From positions 4,154,001-4,218,000 of the forward strand of contig NZ_LT607751.1 of assembly GCF_900090305.1 (NCBI RefSeq): a DNA stretch of 64,000 nucleotides. Reading direction: 5' to 3'. Below, piece by piece: positions 1 to 8,281 of this stretch (within the stretch, counting starts at the first letter, position 1; each line of letters opens with the position of its first letter). Under the pieces are notes generated by a model. That model made no database searches. It was not told the DNA's origin and saw only the letters and a program-made list of their open reading frames with translations. The stretch comes from Micromonospora siamensis. Lineage in GTDB: Bacteria; Actinomycetota; Actinomycetes; Mycobacteriales; Micromonosporaceae. The position numbers were made by a program, and so were the translations under genes.

Positions 1-315
1 CCCGACCGAGAAGTCGGCGGCGTGCATCGACCCGCCCCGGCCCCGGTTCGACCCGGTCTCCCGACCGCACAGCTCGGCCATCGTCCGGGCCGGGTCGGCG
101 CCCTTGGCGAGCACGTGGCCGTGCCCGCGGTGGGTGCCGGTGACCAGGTCCGTCGGCCGCAGCGCCGCGCACACCCCGGCGGCGATCCCCTCCTGCCCGA
201 GGTACGGGTGGATGCCGCCGACGATGTGCCCGGAGCGGACCAGCTCGATCGCCCGCTCCTCGAACCGGCGGATCAGCCGGACCGTCCGGTAGAGCCGGAC
301 CGGGTCGTCGGTCAC
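1..315 (-). CDS. Thiamine-dependent dehydrogenase E1 alpha subunit (partial, runs off the left edge)
   Basis: This is the N-terminal 105 residues of an E1 alpha subunit of the pyruvate/branched-chain/acetoin dehydrogenase type, which decarboxylates a 2-oxoacid using thiamine diphosphate. The family signature is clear: THRGHGH at residues 61-67 and GRGGSMH at 92-98, in the region that lines the cofactor pocket. The GTG start (313-315) overlaps the TGA of the DUF3050 gene by four bases, so it is the last visible member of the left operon. The E1 beta gene would be expected further left, outside the window. In a cluster with a hydroxymandelate-synthase-like enzyme, PglB/PglC-like conversion of an aryl 2-oxoacid to an aryl-CoA is possible. 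That substrate is inference; the family is seen. Confidence 0.88.
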   Translation of the reverse strand, partial: MTDDPVRLYRTVRLIRRFEERAIELVRSGHIVGGIHPYLGQEGIAAGVCAALRPTDLVTGTHRGHGHVLAKGADPARTMAELCGRETGSNRGRGGSMHAADFSVG

Positions 316-1109
316 CGGTCGCGCCCCTCCTTGACGGCCGCCAGGATGTCGTCCCAGAGCCGGGCCCGGGCGGTGAGCGCCAGGTTGACCGTGTCGGCGC
401 ACTCCTGCCACTTGACGTCGTCGTCGCCGCACAGGTCGGCGAGCATCTGCATGGCCATCGGGGTGTGCTGCTCCCCGTCGACCTCGATGTGCCGCTCCAG
501 GTAGTCGACGAAGGTGTGCAGCCGGCGGCTGCGTTCGTTGACCGCGACGACCTGGGTGAACATGTCGGGGATCAGGTCCTCGCGGCCGAAGGCGAACGCG
601 GCGGCCTGGCAGTGCACCGGGGTCGACTCGATGATCTGCCAGGTGGTGGCGGCGAACCGGGCCGACGGTGCGGGCACGCCGGCCGCGGCCAGCGCCTCGG
701 TGACGCCGGTGCCGGCGCGCAGCAGCTCGATCAGCGCGTCCACGGCGGTGGTGTCGGCGCCGGCCTCCCGCATGCCCCGCACGTAGAGCTCGAAGTGGCT
801 GATGTAGCCCTCGCCGAGCTCGTCGCTCTCCTCCACCATCACGATGTCGTTGATCAGCCGGCGGCTGCCGGTCGGGCCGGTGGGGATCCACGGCACGGTC
901 ACGCAGGTCAGCTGCCGCTGCAACGACTTCAGCAGGGACATGAAGTCCCAGACCGCGAAGACGTGGTGCTCCATGAAGGTGACCAGCGACTCGTGGGTGT
1001 CCAGGTTGGCGTAGAGCGGGTGCTGCACGACCGCTTCGCGGCGGTCGGTCACCGCCTGCTCCAGCCGCTCGATGCCCGGGTGGGTCCTTCCCCAGTCGTA
1101 CCGTGACAT
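312..1109 (-). CDS. DUF3050 domain protein (heme-oxygenase-like fold family)
   Basis: A 265-residue protein recognised by the DUF3050 signature near residues 48-70, including [20 protein letters not shown], followed by a conserved His/Glu-rich body ([17 protein letters not shown]). The family is predicted to be all-helical and related to TenA/heme-oxygenase-like oxygenases, which can bind iron. No reaction is established. The ATG at 1107-1109 is chosen because AGGGAGG sits six bases upstream, inside the end of the dioxygenase gene, with a two-base gap between the genes. Its stop overlaps the start of the E1 alpha gene. Being coupled to two oxygenases and an oxoacid dehydrogenase suggests a biosynthetic oxidation or C-C cleavage step. 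That role is inference. Confidence 0.85.
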   Translation of the reverse strand: MSRYDWGRTHPGIERLEQAVTDRREAVVQHPLYANLDTHESLVTFMEHHVFAVWDFMSLLKSLQRQLTCVTVPWIPTGPTGSRRLINDIVMVEESDELGEGYISHFELYVRGMREAGADTTAVDALIELLRAGTGVTEALAAAGVPAPSARFAATTWQIIESTPVHCQAAAFAFGREDLIPDMFTQVVAVNERSRRLHTFVDYLERHIEVDGEQHTPMAMQMLADLCGDDDVKWQECADTVNLALTARARLWDDILAAVKEGRDR

Positions 1110-1111
1110 GT

Positions 1112-2044
1112 TCAGCCTCCCTGCGCGGCGCGGTGGCGCCAGATGACCGGGCAGTATTCGGGGTCCGCGTAGTCCGGCCGCCCGTCGTGGGTGCGGCGGA
1201 CCAACGCGTCGTGGTTGTAGCCGGCGAGGGTGCCGTCGGAGAGCGGGTACTCCCGCCAGGCGTTGTCGCCGTCCTGCAGGTGCAGCGAGATCGCCCGGCG
1301 GGGGCGGCCGCTGACGTTCGCGCCGCTGCCGTGGTAGGTGCGGCAGTGGTGGAAGGACATGTGGCCCTTCGGGATCACCATCGGGACCTTGCGGATCTGC
1401 GCGCCGTTGTGGGCCGCGTTCTCGGCCAGCATCTCCTCCAGCTGGTCGCGGTCGCGGTCGGCGAAGTGCCGCACCACGGTGTCGTCCGCGCCGATCTCGG
1501 ACCACCGGTGCGAGCCGTCGACCATGGTGATGGTGCCCATCTCCTCCCCGCAGTCGTGGAACGGGATGAAGGCGGTGAGCATCTTCTCCGACGACGAGGA
1601 CGCCCAGTAGTGCTTGTCGAAGTGCCAGGGCACGATGTTCGACGGCTCGCCGGAGATCGGCGGTTTCCAGATCAGCGTGGACTGGAAGACCCGGATCTCG
1701 TCGGCCCGGGCCAGCCGGGCGGCGACCGCCCCGATCAGCGGCTTGCGCAGGATCGCGCCGATCGCGTCGTGCTCGTGGTGCACGTAGTCGTTGTGCCGCT
1801 GCACGTCGCCCTTGGACGGGTCCCAGTACGCCAGCTTCGGCGGGCGTACCGGCAGCCGCCGGTCGCGGTCCCCGGCGTAGTAGCGGTCGGTGGCGGCGAC
1901 CAGGGCGTCCACCTCGTCGTCGGTGAGCAGCTTCTTCGACAGGTACCAGCCGTGCTCGGCGTAGTGCCGCACGTCGGTGTCGGAGGGAAGCAGCTCCTGC
2001 TCCGCGGCGGTCAGGGTCGGGGAGAACTCCTCGGTCGTGGTCAT
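1112..2044 (-). CDS. PhyH-family Fe(II)/2-oxoglutarate-type dioxygenase
   Basis: A 310-residue protein of the phytanoyl-CoA dioxygenase family, non-heme iron enzymes that hydroxylate their substrate with O2 and 2-oxoglutarate. The iron-binding HFD is at residues 141-143 ([10 protein letters not shown]). The distal His is near 238 (THYHGSG-like segment, seen as RTYHGSGAN), with a following Arg pair (RPRR, 247-250) for the co-substrate. Length is normal for the family. The ATG at 2042-2044 overlaps the TGA of the upstream HmaS/HPPD-type gene, so translation is coupled. It may hydroxylate a product of that enzyme or a carrier-bound acyl chain. The substrate cannot be read from the sequence. Confidence 0.85.
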   Translation of the reverse strand: MTTTEEFSPTLTAAEQELLPSDTDVRHYAEHGWYLSKKLLTDDEVDALVAATDRYYAGDRDRRLPVRPPKLAYWDPSKGDVQRHNDYVHHEHDAIGAILRKPLIGAVAARLARADEIRVFQSTLIWKPPISGEPSNIVPWHFDKHYWASSSSEKMLTAFIPFHDCGEEMGTITMVDGSHRWSEIGADDTVVRHFADRDRDQLEEMLAENAAHNGAQIRKVPMVIPKGHMSFHHCRTYHGSGANVSGRPRRAISLHLQDGDNAWREYPLSDGTLAGYNHDALVRRTHDGRPDYADPEYCPVIWRHRAAQGG

Positions 2045-3129
2045 GCCCCCACCCCCTGCGGGACGGACGCCGCAGCGGCCAACTCCCGTTCCTTGGCCTC
2101 GTAGAGCGCCTTGATGTTGCCGCTGCCGAAGGTGAGCGCCCCGCGCCGCTCGATCAGCTCGAGGAAGAGGGTGCGCCGCACGTGCATCGACTCGGTGAAG
2201 ATCTGCAGCAGCTGACCGCCGTGGTCGGAGTCGACCAGGATGCTCAGGTCCCGCAGCCGTTGCAGCGGCGCGTCGACCTTCCCGACCCGCCGTTCCAGGT
2301 CCTCGTAGTAGGCCGCCGGGGCGCCGCCGGCGAAGCGCACCCCGCGCTGCGCGAGGGCGCCCACGGCGGTGACGATGTCGTCGGTGCGCAGCCCGAGGTG
2401 CTGCACCCCGGCGCCTGCGTGCCAGCGCAGGAAGTCCTCGATCTGGCCGGGCCGGGCGCTGGTGTCCGGCTCCAGCAGCACCAGCGTGACCCGCCCGGAC
2501 GGGCTCTGCACGACCTTGGAATTCATCGCCTGCCCGGCGACCTCGACGTGCTCGGCGAAGATCTCGGCGAAGCCGAAGACCGTCGTGTAGTGCCCCACGG
2601 TCTCGTCGAGCTGCCCGGGCGGCACGCAGACCGCCAGGTGGTCGATCTCGGCCAGCAGCCGGTCGTCGTCGACGGCCGGCAGCATGTCCACCGCGCCGGG
2701 CAGGAACTGCGTGCGGTCGCCGCGCCGCTGCACCAGCCGGTGCAGCACGTCGCCGAAGCCGCCGACCTCCGCGGTCACCACCTCGGCGTCCGCGCAGGTG
2801 AAGGTCCGCGGGGCGCTCACCCCGACCGCGCCGCGTTCCAGCAGCTCCGCGTACGCCCCGGCGACGTCGTCGACCTCCAGCGCCACCACGGCGATGCCGT
2901 CGCCGTGCCGTTGCACGTACGCCGACGCGGGATGCTCGGCGGTCAGCCCGGAGGTGAGCACCATCCGGATGTCGGCCTGGGCCAACAGCAGCGACCGCTG
3001 GTCGGCCAGCCCGGTCTCCGGGCCGCCCTGGCCGCGCAGCCGGAACCCGACCGCCGTGCCGAAGTAGAAGGCCGCCTGCCGGGCATCCCCGACGTACAGC
3101 TCGATATGGTCTATTCCCCTGATTTCCAC
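2041..3129 (-). CDS. 4-hydroxymandelate synthase / 4-hydroxyphenylpyruvate dioxygenase family enzyme
   Basis: A 362-residue two-domain vicinal-oxygen-chelate dioxygenase acting on an arylpyruvate with O2. The three iron ligands are present: His164 (EIDHLAV), His244 (GVQHLGL) and Glu324 (FLELIER). Several segments look more like hydroxymandelate synthase (HmaS) than [15 protein letters not shown], the VLLEPD stretch where HPPDs have an INEP motif, and C-terminal [13 protein letters not shown]. The length is also HmaS-like. The GTG at 3127-3129 is preferred because AAAGGGG lies eight bases upstream; a GTG at 3138 has no spaced ribosome site. It starts a sub-group (HmaS, PhyH, DUF3050, E1 alpha) after a 70-base gap. 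The family is certain; HmaS rather than HPPD activity is likely but unproven. Confidence 0.87.
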   Translation of the reverse strand: MEIRGIDHIELYVGDARQAAFYFGTAVGFRLRGQGGPETGLADQRSLLLAQADIRMVLTSGLTAEHPASAYVQRHGDGIAVVALEVDDVAGAYAELLERGAVGVSAPRTFTCADAEVVTAEVGGFGDVLHRLVQRRGDRTQFLPGAVDMLPAVDDDRLLAEIDHLAVCVPPGQLDETVGHYTTVFGFAEIFAEHVEVAGQAMNSKVVQSPSGRVTLVLLEPDTSARPGQIEDFLRWHAGAGVQHLGLRTDDIVTAVGALAQRGVRFAGGAPAAYYEDLERRVGKVDAPLQRLRDLSILVDSDHGGQLLQIFTESMHVRRTLFLELIERRGALTFGSGNIKALYEAKERELAAAASVPQGVGA

Positions 3130-3199
3130 GTTCTTCACCCCTTTCCCATGTCCCCCGTGCCAGCCGTCCGGGCGTCGCACCGCCCGGTTGGAGCACCGA

Positions 3200-4453
3200 T
3201 CACCTCCCCGGCGCGGTCGCCCGCGTGCCGGCGGTCCGGCGCAGCAGCAGGCTGACGTTCTGGCCGCCGAAGCCGAAGGAGTTGGTGATCGCCAGGTCCG
3301 TCCCGGTGGCCCGGGGTTCCTTGCGGACGTGGTCCGCCGGGCAGTCCGGGTCCGGGTCGTCCAGGTTGTACGTCGGCGGCAGCAGCCCCCGGTCCAGCGC
3401 CAGTGCGGTGGCCGCCGCCTCCAGCACCCCGGACGCGCCGAGCAGGTGGCCGGTGAGCGCCTTGGTGGAGCTGACCGCCACCCCGCCGACGCCGAAGACG
3501 TCGCCCAGGGCGGTGGTCTCGGCGATGTCGCCGAGTTTCGTGCCGGTGCCGTGGGCGTTGACGTAGCCGACGTCGCCGGCCGCGACGCCCCCGCTGGCCA
3601 GCGCCCGCCGCATGCAGGCCGCCGCCCCGGCACCGTCGGGGCGGGGCGCGGTCGGGTGGTACGCGTCGGTGTTCGCCCCGTACCCGGCCACCTCCGCGTA
3701 CGACCCGACGCCCCGGGCGGCGGCGTGTCCGGCGCGTTCCAGCACCAGCAGCGCCGCCCCCTCGGCCAGCACGAAGCCGTTGCGCCGCCGGTCGAACGGG
3801 CGGCTCGCCTCGGTCGGGTCGTCCCAGCCCCGGGCCAGGGCGCGGGCGTTGCCGAAGGTGTCGGCGAAGGTCGGGAAGAGCGGCGCCTCGCTCGCCCCGC
3901 AGACCACCACGTCGGCCTCGCCGGCCCGGATCAGGCGTACTCCGTCGGCGATCGCCTGGGCGCCGGAGGCGCAGGCCGTGCCGACCGAGGAGCTGTAGCC
4001 GCGGATGCCGTGCGCGATGGCGATGCGTGCCGACGGCATGTTCGGCAGGATCCCGGTGAGCAGGTACGGGCTGACCGCGGCCCGGCCCCGCTCGGCCCGG
4101 GCGAGGACCTGCCGTTCCAGGGTGGACATCCCGCCGACCCCGCCGACGATCACCGCGATCCGCTCCGGGTCGACGTCGCGGCCCACCTCGATGCCGGCGT
4201 CGGCGAGCGCCTCGGCGGCGGTGAGCAGGGCCAGCACCACGATCCGGTCCAGCACCTTGGTCTCCGGACCGGACGCGACGCTGCGCGGGTCGAGCTCCGG
4301 CAGCACGCCGGCGACCTCCAGCGACTCCCGAGCCGGGTGGCCTTCCGGCGGCCGGCTCAGCCCGGACCGACCGGTCGTCAGGGCGGTGAAGGTCTCCTGC
4401 ACGCCGTGCCCGGCCGGGGTGCGCAGCCCCATCCCGGTGATGACGGCGGTCAC
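3200..4453 (-). CDS. Beta-ketoacyl-ACP synthase (FabF-like, intact active site)
   Basis: A 417-residue KAS I/II-type condensing enzyme joining an acyl group to a malonyl-carrier unit. All catalytic residues are visible: Cys161 (VGTACASGAQ), His301 (VNAHGTGTKLGD), Lys331 and His336 (KALTGHLLGASG), plus the C-terminal NSFGFGGQN. The GTG start at 4451-4453 overlaps the TGA of the AMP ligase gene. It is more FabF-like than the type II PKS KS-alpha at 12878-14149, so it probably serves a separate carrier-bound chain. Its neighbours (two carrier proteins, another ketosynthase with a changed active site, a small ketosynthase-like protein) suggest a dedicated elongation set. Confidence 0.92.
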   Translation of the reverse strand: MTAVITGMGLRTPAGHGVQETFTALTTGRSGLSRPPEGHPARESLEVAGVLPELDPRSVASGPETKVLDRIVVLALLTAAEALADAGIEVGRDVDPERIAVIVGGVGGMSTLERQVLARAERGRAAVSPYLLTGILPNMPSARIAIAHGIRGYSSSVGTACASGAQAIADGVRLIRAGEADVVVCGASEAPLFPTFADTFGNARALARGWDDPTEASRPFDRRRNGFVLAEGAALLVLERAGHAAARGVGSYAEVAGYGANTDAYHPTAPRPDGAGAAACMRRALASGGVAAGDVGYVNAHGTGTKLGDIAETTALGDVFGVGGVAVSSTKALTGHLLGASGVLEAAATALALDRGLLPPTYNLDDPDPDCPADHVRKEPRATGTDLAITNSFGFGGQNVSLLLRRTAGTRATAPGR

Positions 4454-6066
4454 GACGCGGACCCGGTCAGGTACCGCTCGCGCAGCGCCACCTTGCGGAC
4501 CTTGCCCGTCACCGTGACCGGGATGTCCGCCGCGGCGACCGGCACCACCCGCCGCAGGGTCGCCCCGAGATCGGCGCCGAGGGCCGCGCGTACCTCGTCG
4601 ATGCGGTCCCGGGCCGGGTCCGCACCGGCGCCCAGTTCCAGCAGCACGTCGGTGACGACGGTGTCGCCGTCGCCGACGATGACCACCGTGCAGTCGGTGA
4701 CGTCGGCGCAGGCGGCCAGCACCCGCTCCTCCGACAGCGCGGTGAAGAACCACTTCCCGTCGGCGGTACGCACCGAGTCGACCGCCCGGTCCAGGTGGTG
4801 GTAGCGGCCCTCGTCGTCGGCGTACACCAGGTCACCGGTCAGGTACCAGCCGCGCAGCCGGGACCGCCAGGTGGTCACCGAGTCGTTCCAGTAGCCGCGG
4901 AACAGCGACGGCGAGTCGATGCCCAGCCAGCCCACCTGCCCGGGCGGCAGCTCGTCGCCCTGCTCGTCGAGCACGGCCACCTTCGTGAACCGGTACGGGC
5001 GGCCGACGCAGCGGCCGTACCGGTCGGTGTCCGGGGTGTGCGTGATGTGGAACATCGAGTGCCCCATCTCGCTGGAGCCCAGCCCGTCGATGAAGACCGA
5101 CCCGGGCACCCGGGTCACCCCCTGGCGGGTCACCACGTCCCGCGAGCCGACCGCGACCAGCCGCCGCACGTGCGGCTCGTGGGAGCAGTCGCCGGTGTTG
5201 AACCACAACCGCACCGAGTCCAGGTCGTAGCCGGTGAGGTCGAAGCGGGCCAGCTCCGCCCAGGTCACCGAGAAGCCGAACACCCCGTCGGGTCGCCAGC
5301 GTTGGATGGCGTCGAGGACCCGTTCGCCGCCCTGGTCGGACAGCAGGAACATCTCCGCCCGGTTGCCCAGCGCCTGGTTGACCATCAGCACGGTGGCGGT
5401 GTGCGGGGCGGGCAGCGCGTTGAGGATCCGCCGGGTGCCCTGCGCCTGCGGCATGGACAGCAGGTGCCGGGTGGCGGCGAAGAGGCTCGAGTGGGAGTGC
5501 AGCACGGCCTTCGGCACCCCGGTGGTGCCGGAGGTGTGGGTGATGACGATCGGGTCCTCGGCGTGGTGGCGGTAGTGCGCCGGGGCGGCGGCCGGGTCGC
5601 CGGCGCCGGCCTCGGCGGGCTCGCCGAGCAGCGGCGCGCCCAGCTCGTGCCCGGCCAGCAGCGCGGTGTGCGCGGCGTCGGCGAGCACCCCGGAGGCGCG
5701 CAGCCGGCGGATGTACTCGGCGGCGATCTCCGGGCGCAGCTTGCCGTTCATCAGCGCCGGGATCGCGCCGAGCCGGGTCAGCGCCAGGAAGCTGAGCACC
5801 ATGTCGGCGGCGCCGGTGGCCCACACCGCGATCGGGTCGCGCGGGCGTACCCCACGCTCGTGCAGCCAGGCCGCCCGGGCGGCGACCCGCTGGTCGAGCT
5901 GGCCCAGGGTGAGCGGATGCTCGGCCGGGTACCCGTCGACCGGGGTGTCGAAGGTCAGCCCGGGGCCGTCCGGGTCGGCGCCGTGCGCCAGCACCCGGGC
6001 CAGCACGTTCCCGGCGCCCAGTTCCCCGTCGGCGGCGAGCCTGCCGCGCAGTCCCTTGGTCCTCAT
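4450..6066 (-). CDS. AMP-dependent synthetase/ligase (acid-activating enzyme)
   Basis: A 538-residue adenylate-forming ligase that activates a carboxylic acid as acyl-AMP and transfers it to CoA or a carrier protein. The phosphate-binding P-loop THTSGTTGVPK lies near residues 177-187. GWYLTGDL and a linker follow, and a C-terminal TVTGKVRK carries the usual catalytic Lys. The substrate-pocket segment (GLGSSEMGHSMF) is not diagnostic. The ATG at 6064-6066 overlaps the preceding TGA, and the stop overlaps the ketosynthase start. It is one of two ligases in this operon; the other (8282-9682) is shorter and divergent. They may activate different acids, or one may load a carrier protein. The substrate is unknown. 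Confidence 0.9.
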   Translation of the reverse strand: MRTKGLRGRLAADGELGAGNVLARVLAHGADPDGPGLTFDTPVDGYPAEHPLTLGQLDQRVAARAAWLHERGVRPRDPIAVWATGAADMVLSFLALTRLGAIPALMNGKLRPEIAAEYIRRLRASGVLADAAHTALLAGHELGAPLLGEPAEAGAGDPAAAPAHYRHHAEDPIVITHTSGTTGVPKAVLHSHSSLFAATRHLLSMPQAQGTRRILNALPAPHTATVLMVNQALGNRAEMFLLSDQGGERVLDAIQRWRPDGVFGFSVTWAELARFDLTGYDLDSVRLWFNTGDCSHEPHVRRLVAVGSRDVVTRQGVTRVPGSVFIDGLGSSEMGHSMFHITHTPDTDRYGRCVGRPYRFTKVAVLDEQGDELPPGQVGWLGIDSPSLFRGYWNDSVTTWRSRLRGWYLTGDLVYADDEGRYHHLDRAVDSVRTADGKWFFTALSEERVLAACADVTDCTVVIVGDGDTVVTDVLLELGAGADPARDRIDEVRAALGADLGATLRRVVPVAAADIPVTVTGKVRKVALRERYLTGSAS

Positions 6067-6575
6067 TGGCCAGTTCCTCCCCCCAGCAGCACCGCGACCG
6101 CCGTCCCGGGCGCGTCGGGTGCCTGTTCGATCAGGACCAGCAACGCCTCGTCGGCGTCGCCGTCGTACAGCAGCAGGTCGACCTCGGCGGTCCCGTCAGC
6201 CTGCGGGTCGCCGGTCGGGGCGAGGCAGACCACCGGGCCGCGCAGCCCGTGCCGGGCGGCCACCAGCCCGGCCACGCTGTTCGGCACCGACTGGAAGAAG
6301 AACAGCGGTCCGACCCGGGCGCCGCCGGCCACGGCGGTCCGCACTTGCTCGGCGCTGGGCCGGTCGCCGCGGGCGCTGACCAGCACCACCGCCGTCCGTT
6401 CGCCGGGCGCGGTGCCCTCCGGGCGGCGGCTCAGGCAGCGCTGCGCCACGGCGGCCACCAGCGGGTGGAACGGCGAGTGCACGAAGCCGGGCAGCGGCGG
6501 CGGGGCCGCGTCGCCGGGCTCCGGCCACGCCGCCCGGGCCAGCACCACCGGCCCGTCGACCTTCGGGGCGGTCAT
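6063..6575 (-). CDS. Small ketosynthase-like protein (beta-ketoacyl synthase N-terminal-type domain)
   Basis: A 170-residue protein with the segment FFFQSVPNSVAGLVAARHGL followed by GPVVCLAP. This resembles the short beta-ketoacyl-synthase N-terminal-type domain (Ketoacyl-synt_2 like) found beside ketosynthases and chain-length factors in aryl-polyene-type systems. It has no His-containing C-terminal half, so it cannot be a complete condensing enzyme. It sits between a divergent ketosynthase and an AMP ligase and is coupled to both by four-base overlaps, which points to a partner or scaffold subunit. The ATG at 6573-6575 is the start consistent with the coupling. Family placement is moderate; the function is not known. 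Confidence 0.7.
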   Translation of the reverse strand: MTAPKVDGPVVLARAAWPEPGDAAPPPLPGFVHSPFHPLVAAVAQRCLSRRPEGTAPGERTAVVLVSARGDRPSAEQVRTAVAGGARVGPLFFFQSVPNSVAGLVAARHGLRGPVVCLAPTGDPQADGTAEVDLLLYDGDADEALLVLIEQAPDAPGTAVAVLLGGGTGQ

Positions 6576-7675
6576 GCCGCACCGACCAGCAGCGCGGTGT
6601 TGGCGCCGCCGAACGCCGCGTTGAGGCTCAACGCGTACGGGCTGCCGGCCGGGCGGGGCGCGTCGACGATCACGTCCAGCGGGCAGGCCGGGTCGGGGCC
6701 GAGCCAGCCGGCGTTGACCGGCAGCTTGCCGTGCCGCAGCGCCTGCACGGTCACCACCAGCTCCAGCAGTCCGGAGGCCTCCAGCGCGTGCCCGTGCACC
6801 GCCTTGGTGGAGCTGACCGGAACCCGCCCGGCGTGCTCGCCGAGCGCCGCCCGCAGCGCCGCCGCCTCGGCGGCGTCGCTGAGCCCGGTGCCGGTGGCGT
6901 TGGCGTTGACGTAGCCCACGTCGGCCGGCTCCAGGCCGGCGCGGCGCAGCGCCGCGGTCACCGCCCGGGCCAGGCCCCGCCCGGCCGGGTCGGGCTGGCA
7001 CGGGTGGTACGCGTCCCCGGCCCGCCCCCAGCCGCGTACGGTGGCCACCGGTTCGCCGCCGCGCCCGTCGGCCGCCTCCAGCACCACGGCGGCCACCCCG
7101 TCGCCGAGCAGCAGGCCGGTGCGGCCGGCGCTGAACGGTCGGGCGGCGCCGTCGGTGGCCAGCGCCCGGCCGGCGTCGAAGAGCGCGTACTGGTCCGGCT
7201 CGACCAGGTAGCCGGCGGCCACCACGACCCGGGTGACGTCGCCGCGGCCGATCATCGTGGCGGCGTCGGCGACCGCGGTGCTGGCCGAGACGCAGGCGCT
7301 GGTGTAGACCCGGGTGCGCCCGCCCAGCCCGCACCGGTCCGCCAGCCACCCGCCCAGGGCGGGCACCTCGGGCCCGCCGTCGGTGACCGGTCCGCCGTGG
7401 GTGGCCAGCAGCAGCGCCGACTCGCGCCGCCCGGCCCGGTCGAGGCCGGCGGCCCGGCAGGCGACGTCGACGGCGTCGGCCAGCTCCTCGGCGAGCGGTC
7501 CCACGTCACCGGCGGTGGCCGCCACGCCGACCCGCCGGCCGGTGACGTCGAAGCGGCGCACCGGCGCGAACGCCGGCACGCCGGCCAGCGCCCCGGCCAG
7601 CTGCGCCTCGGCGCCCCGCCCCAGGGCGCTGACCGCGTGTACGCCGGTGACGGCCACCGGCGTCCGCTCAACCAT
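6572..7675 (-). CDS. Divergent ketosynthase with Cys-Asn-His active site
   Basis: A 367-residue thiolase-fold condensing enzyme. The nucleophile region is kept (TSACVSAST, Cys128), and so are Lys291 and the second His (KAVHGHALEAS, His296). The first catalytic His of the usual NAHGTGT motif is replaced: the protein reads NANATGTG, with Asn259 at that position. In KAS I/II enzymes this His helps decarboxylate malonyl-carrier, so the protein may be a chain-length-factor-like partner, an acyltransferase, or a non-decarboxylating condensing enzyme. The ATG at 7673-7675 overlaps the end of the carrier-protein gene by eight bases. The family is secure; the catalytic consequence is inference. Confidence 0.88.
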   Translation of the reverse strand: MVERTPVAVTGVHAVSALGRGAEAQLAGALAGVPAFAPVRRFDVTGRRVGVAATAGDVGPLAEELADAVDVACRAAGLDRAGRRESALLLATHGGPVTDGGPEVPALGGWLADRCGLGGRTRVYTSACVSASTAVADAATMIGRGDVTRVVVAAGYLVEPDQYALFDAGRALATDGAARPFSAGRTGLLLGDGVAAVVLEAADGRGGEPVATVRGWGRAGDAYHPCQPDPAGRGLARAVTAALRRAGLEPADVGYVNANATGTGLSDAAEAAALRAALGEHAGRVPVSSTKAVHGHALEASGLLELVVTVQALRHGKLPVNAGWLGPDPACPLDVIVDAPRPAGSPYALSLNAAFGGANTALLVGAA

Positions 7676-7913
7676 CCGCGGCGGCGGTGAGCGAGGCGTG
7701 GAAGACCGCCAGGGCGTCGTCCACGGTGCGCACCGAGGCGAGCTGCTCGTCGGTGAGGTCGAGCCGCCGGTCGTAGCGCTGCTCGACCAGGTGGACCAGC
7801 CAGGCCAGCTCCATCGAGCCGACCCGCTCGGACACCTGCTCCACGGGTGTGGCGTTCAGTTCGGCGAGCATCGTCACCAGGTCAGCTCGCCCCAGGTCGG
7901 GCCGACCGGTCAT
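7668..7913 (-). CDS. Acyl carrier protein-like protein, atypical site
   Basis: An 81-residue acidic helical protein with the phosphopantetheine-carrier pattern. The likely attachment Ser is Ser33 in VGSMELAWLV, followed by the helix II/III pattern LTDEQLASVRTVDDAL. The usual Asp before the Ser is Gly here, so modification is likely but less certain than in the neighbouring carrier. ATG 7911-7913 forms a TGATG junction with the upstream carrier gene; a GTG at 7914-7916 is an alternative start. It probably holds the acyl chain for the adjacent ketosynthases. Two carrier genes in tandem suggest one for the loaded acid and one for the extender, which is inference. Confidence 0.82.
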   Translation of the reverse strand: MTGRPDLGRADLVTMLAELNATPVEQVSERVGSMELAWLVHLVEQRYDRRLDLTDEQLASVRTVDDALAVFHASLTAAADG

Positions 7914-8179
7914 CACGCGTCGGCGCGTCGCGCCCCGGCGACCCGGTCGGCGACCATCGTGGTGAACTCGCCGACCGTCATCAGGGCCAGCTTCTCCGAC
8001 TCGTCGTCGGCGAACTTCAGGCCGTAGCGGTCCTCCACCCGGACGGAGAGGTCCGCCAGGGCCAGCGACTCCAGGTCCACGCCGGCCGGGCCGAGAGTGG
8101 TGTCGTCGTCGATCTCCTCCACGTCGTAGTTCATGTCGGCGAGCTGCTCGATGACGAAGGTGCGGACCTCGTCTCGCAT
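7913..8179 (-). CDS. Acyl carrier protein
   Basis: An 88-residue acyl carrier protein with the expected four-helix pattern. The phosphopantetheine Ser is Ser38 in VDLESLALADL. The ATG at 8177-8179 is chosen over the in-frame ATG at 8189-8191 because GAGG lies six bases upstream of it. The protein is strongly acidic (EEIDDDTTL), as usual. It lies directly downstream of an AMP ligase and directly upstream of the second carrier gene, overlapping it at the stop codon. The ligase-carrier pairing suggests direct loading of an activated acid, as in aryl-carrier systems. Confidence 0.9.
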   Translation of the reverse strand: MRDEVRTFVIEQLADMNYDVEEIDDDTTLGPAGVDLESLALADLSVRVEDRYGLKFADDESEKLALMTVGEFTTMVADRVAGARRADA

Positions 8180-8281
8180 GTCTGACCTCATTTCATTGAC
8201 CGGTTACCGGTGCCCGGTCGGGGCACCGCGTACGGGGTGGAGCTGCCGCGCGCACCGGGTGGGTCGCGCGGTCGTGGGTGG

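Noticed and set aside
2041..3129. Plain HPPD of tyrosine degradation
   Set aside because: The family fits, but HmaS-like segments ([16 protein letters not shown]) and a biosynthetic operon without other tyrosine-degradation genes argue against it. It is kept as an alternative.
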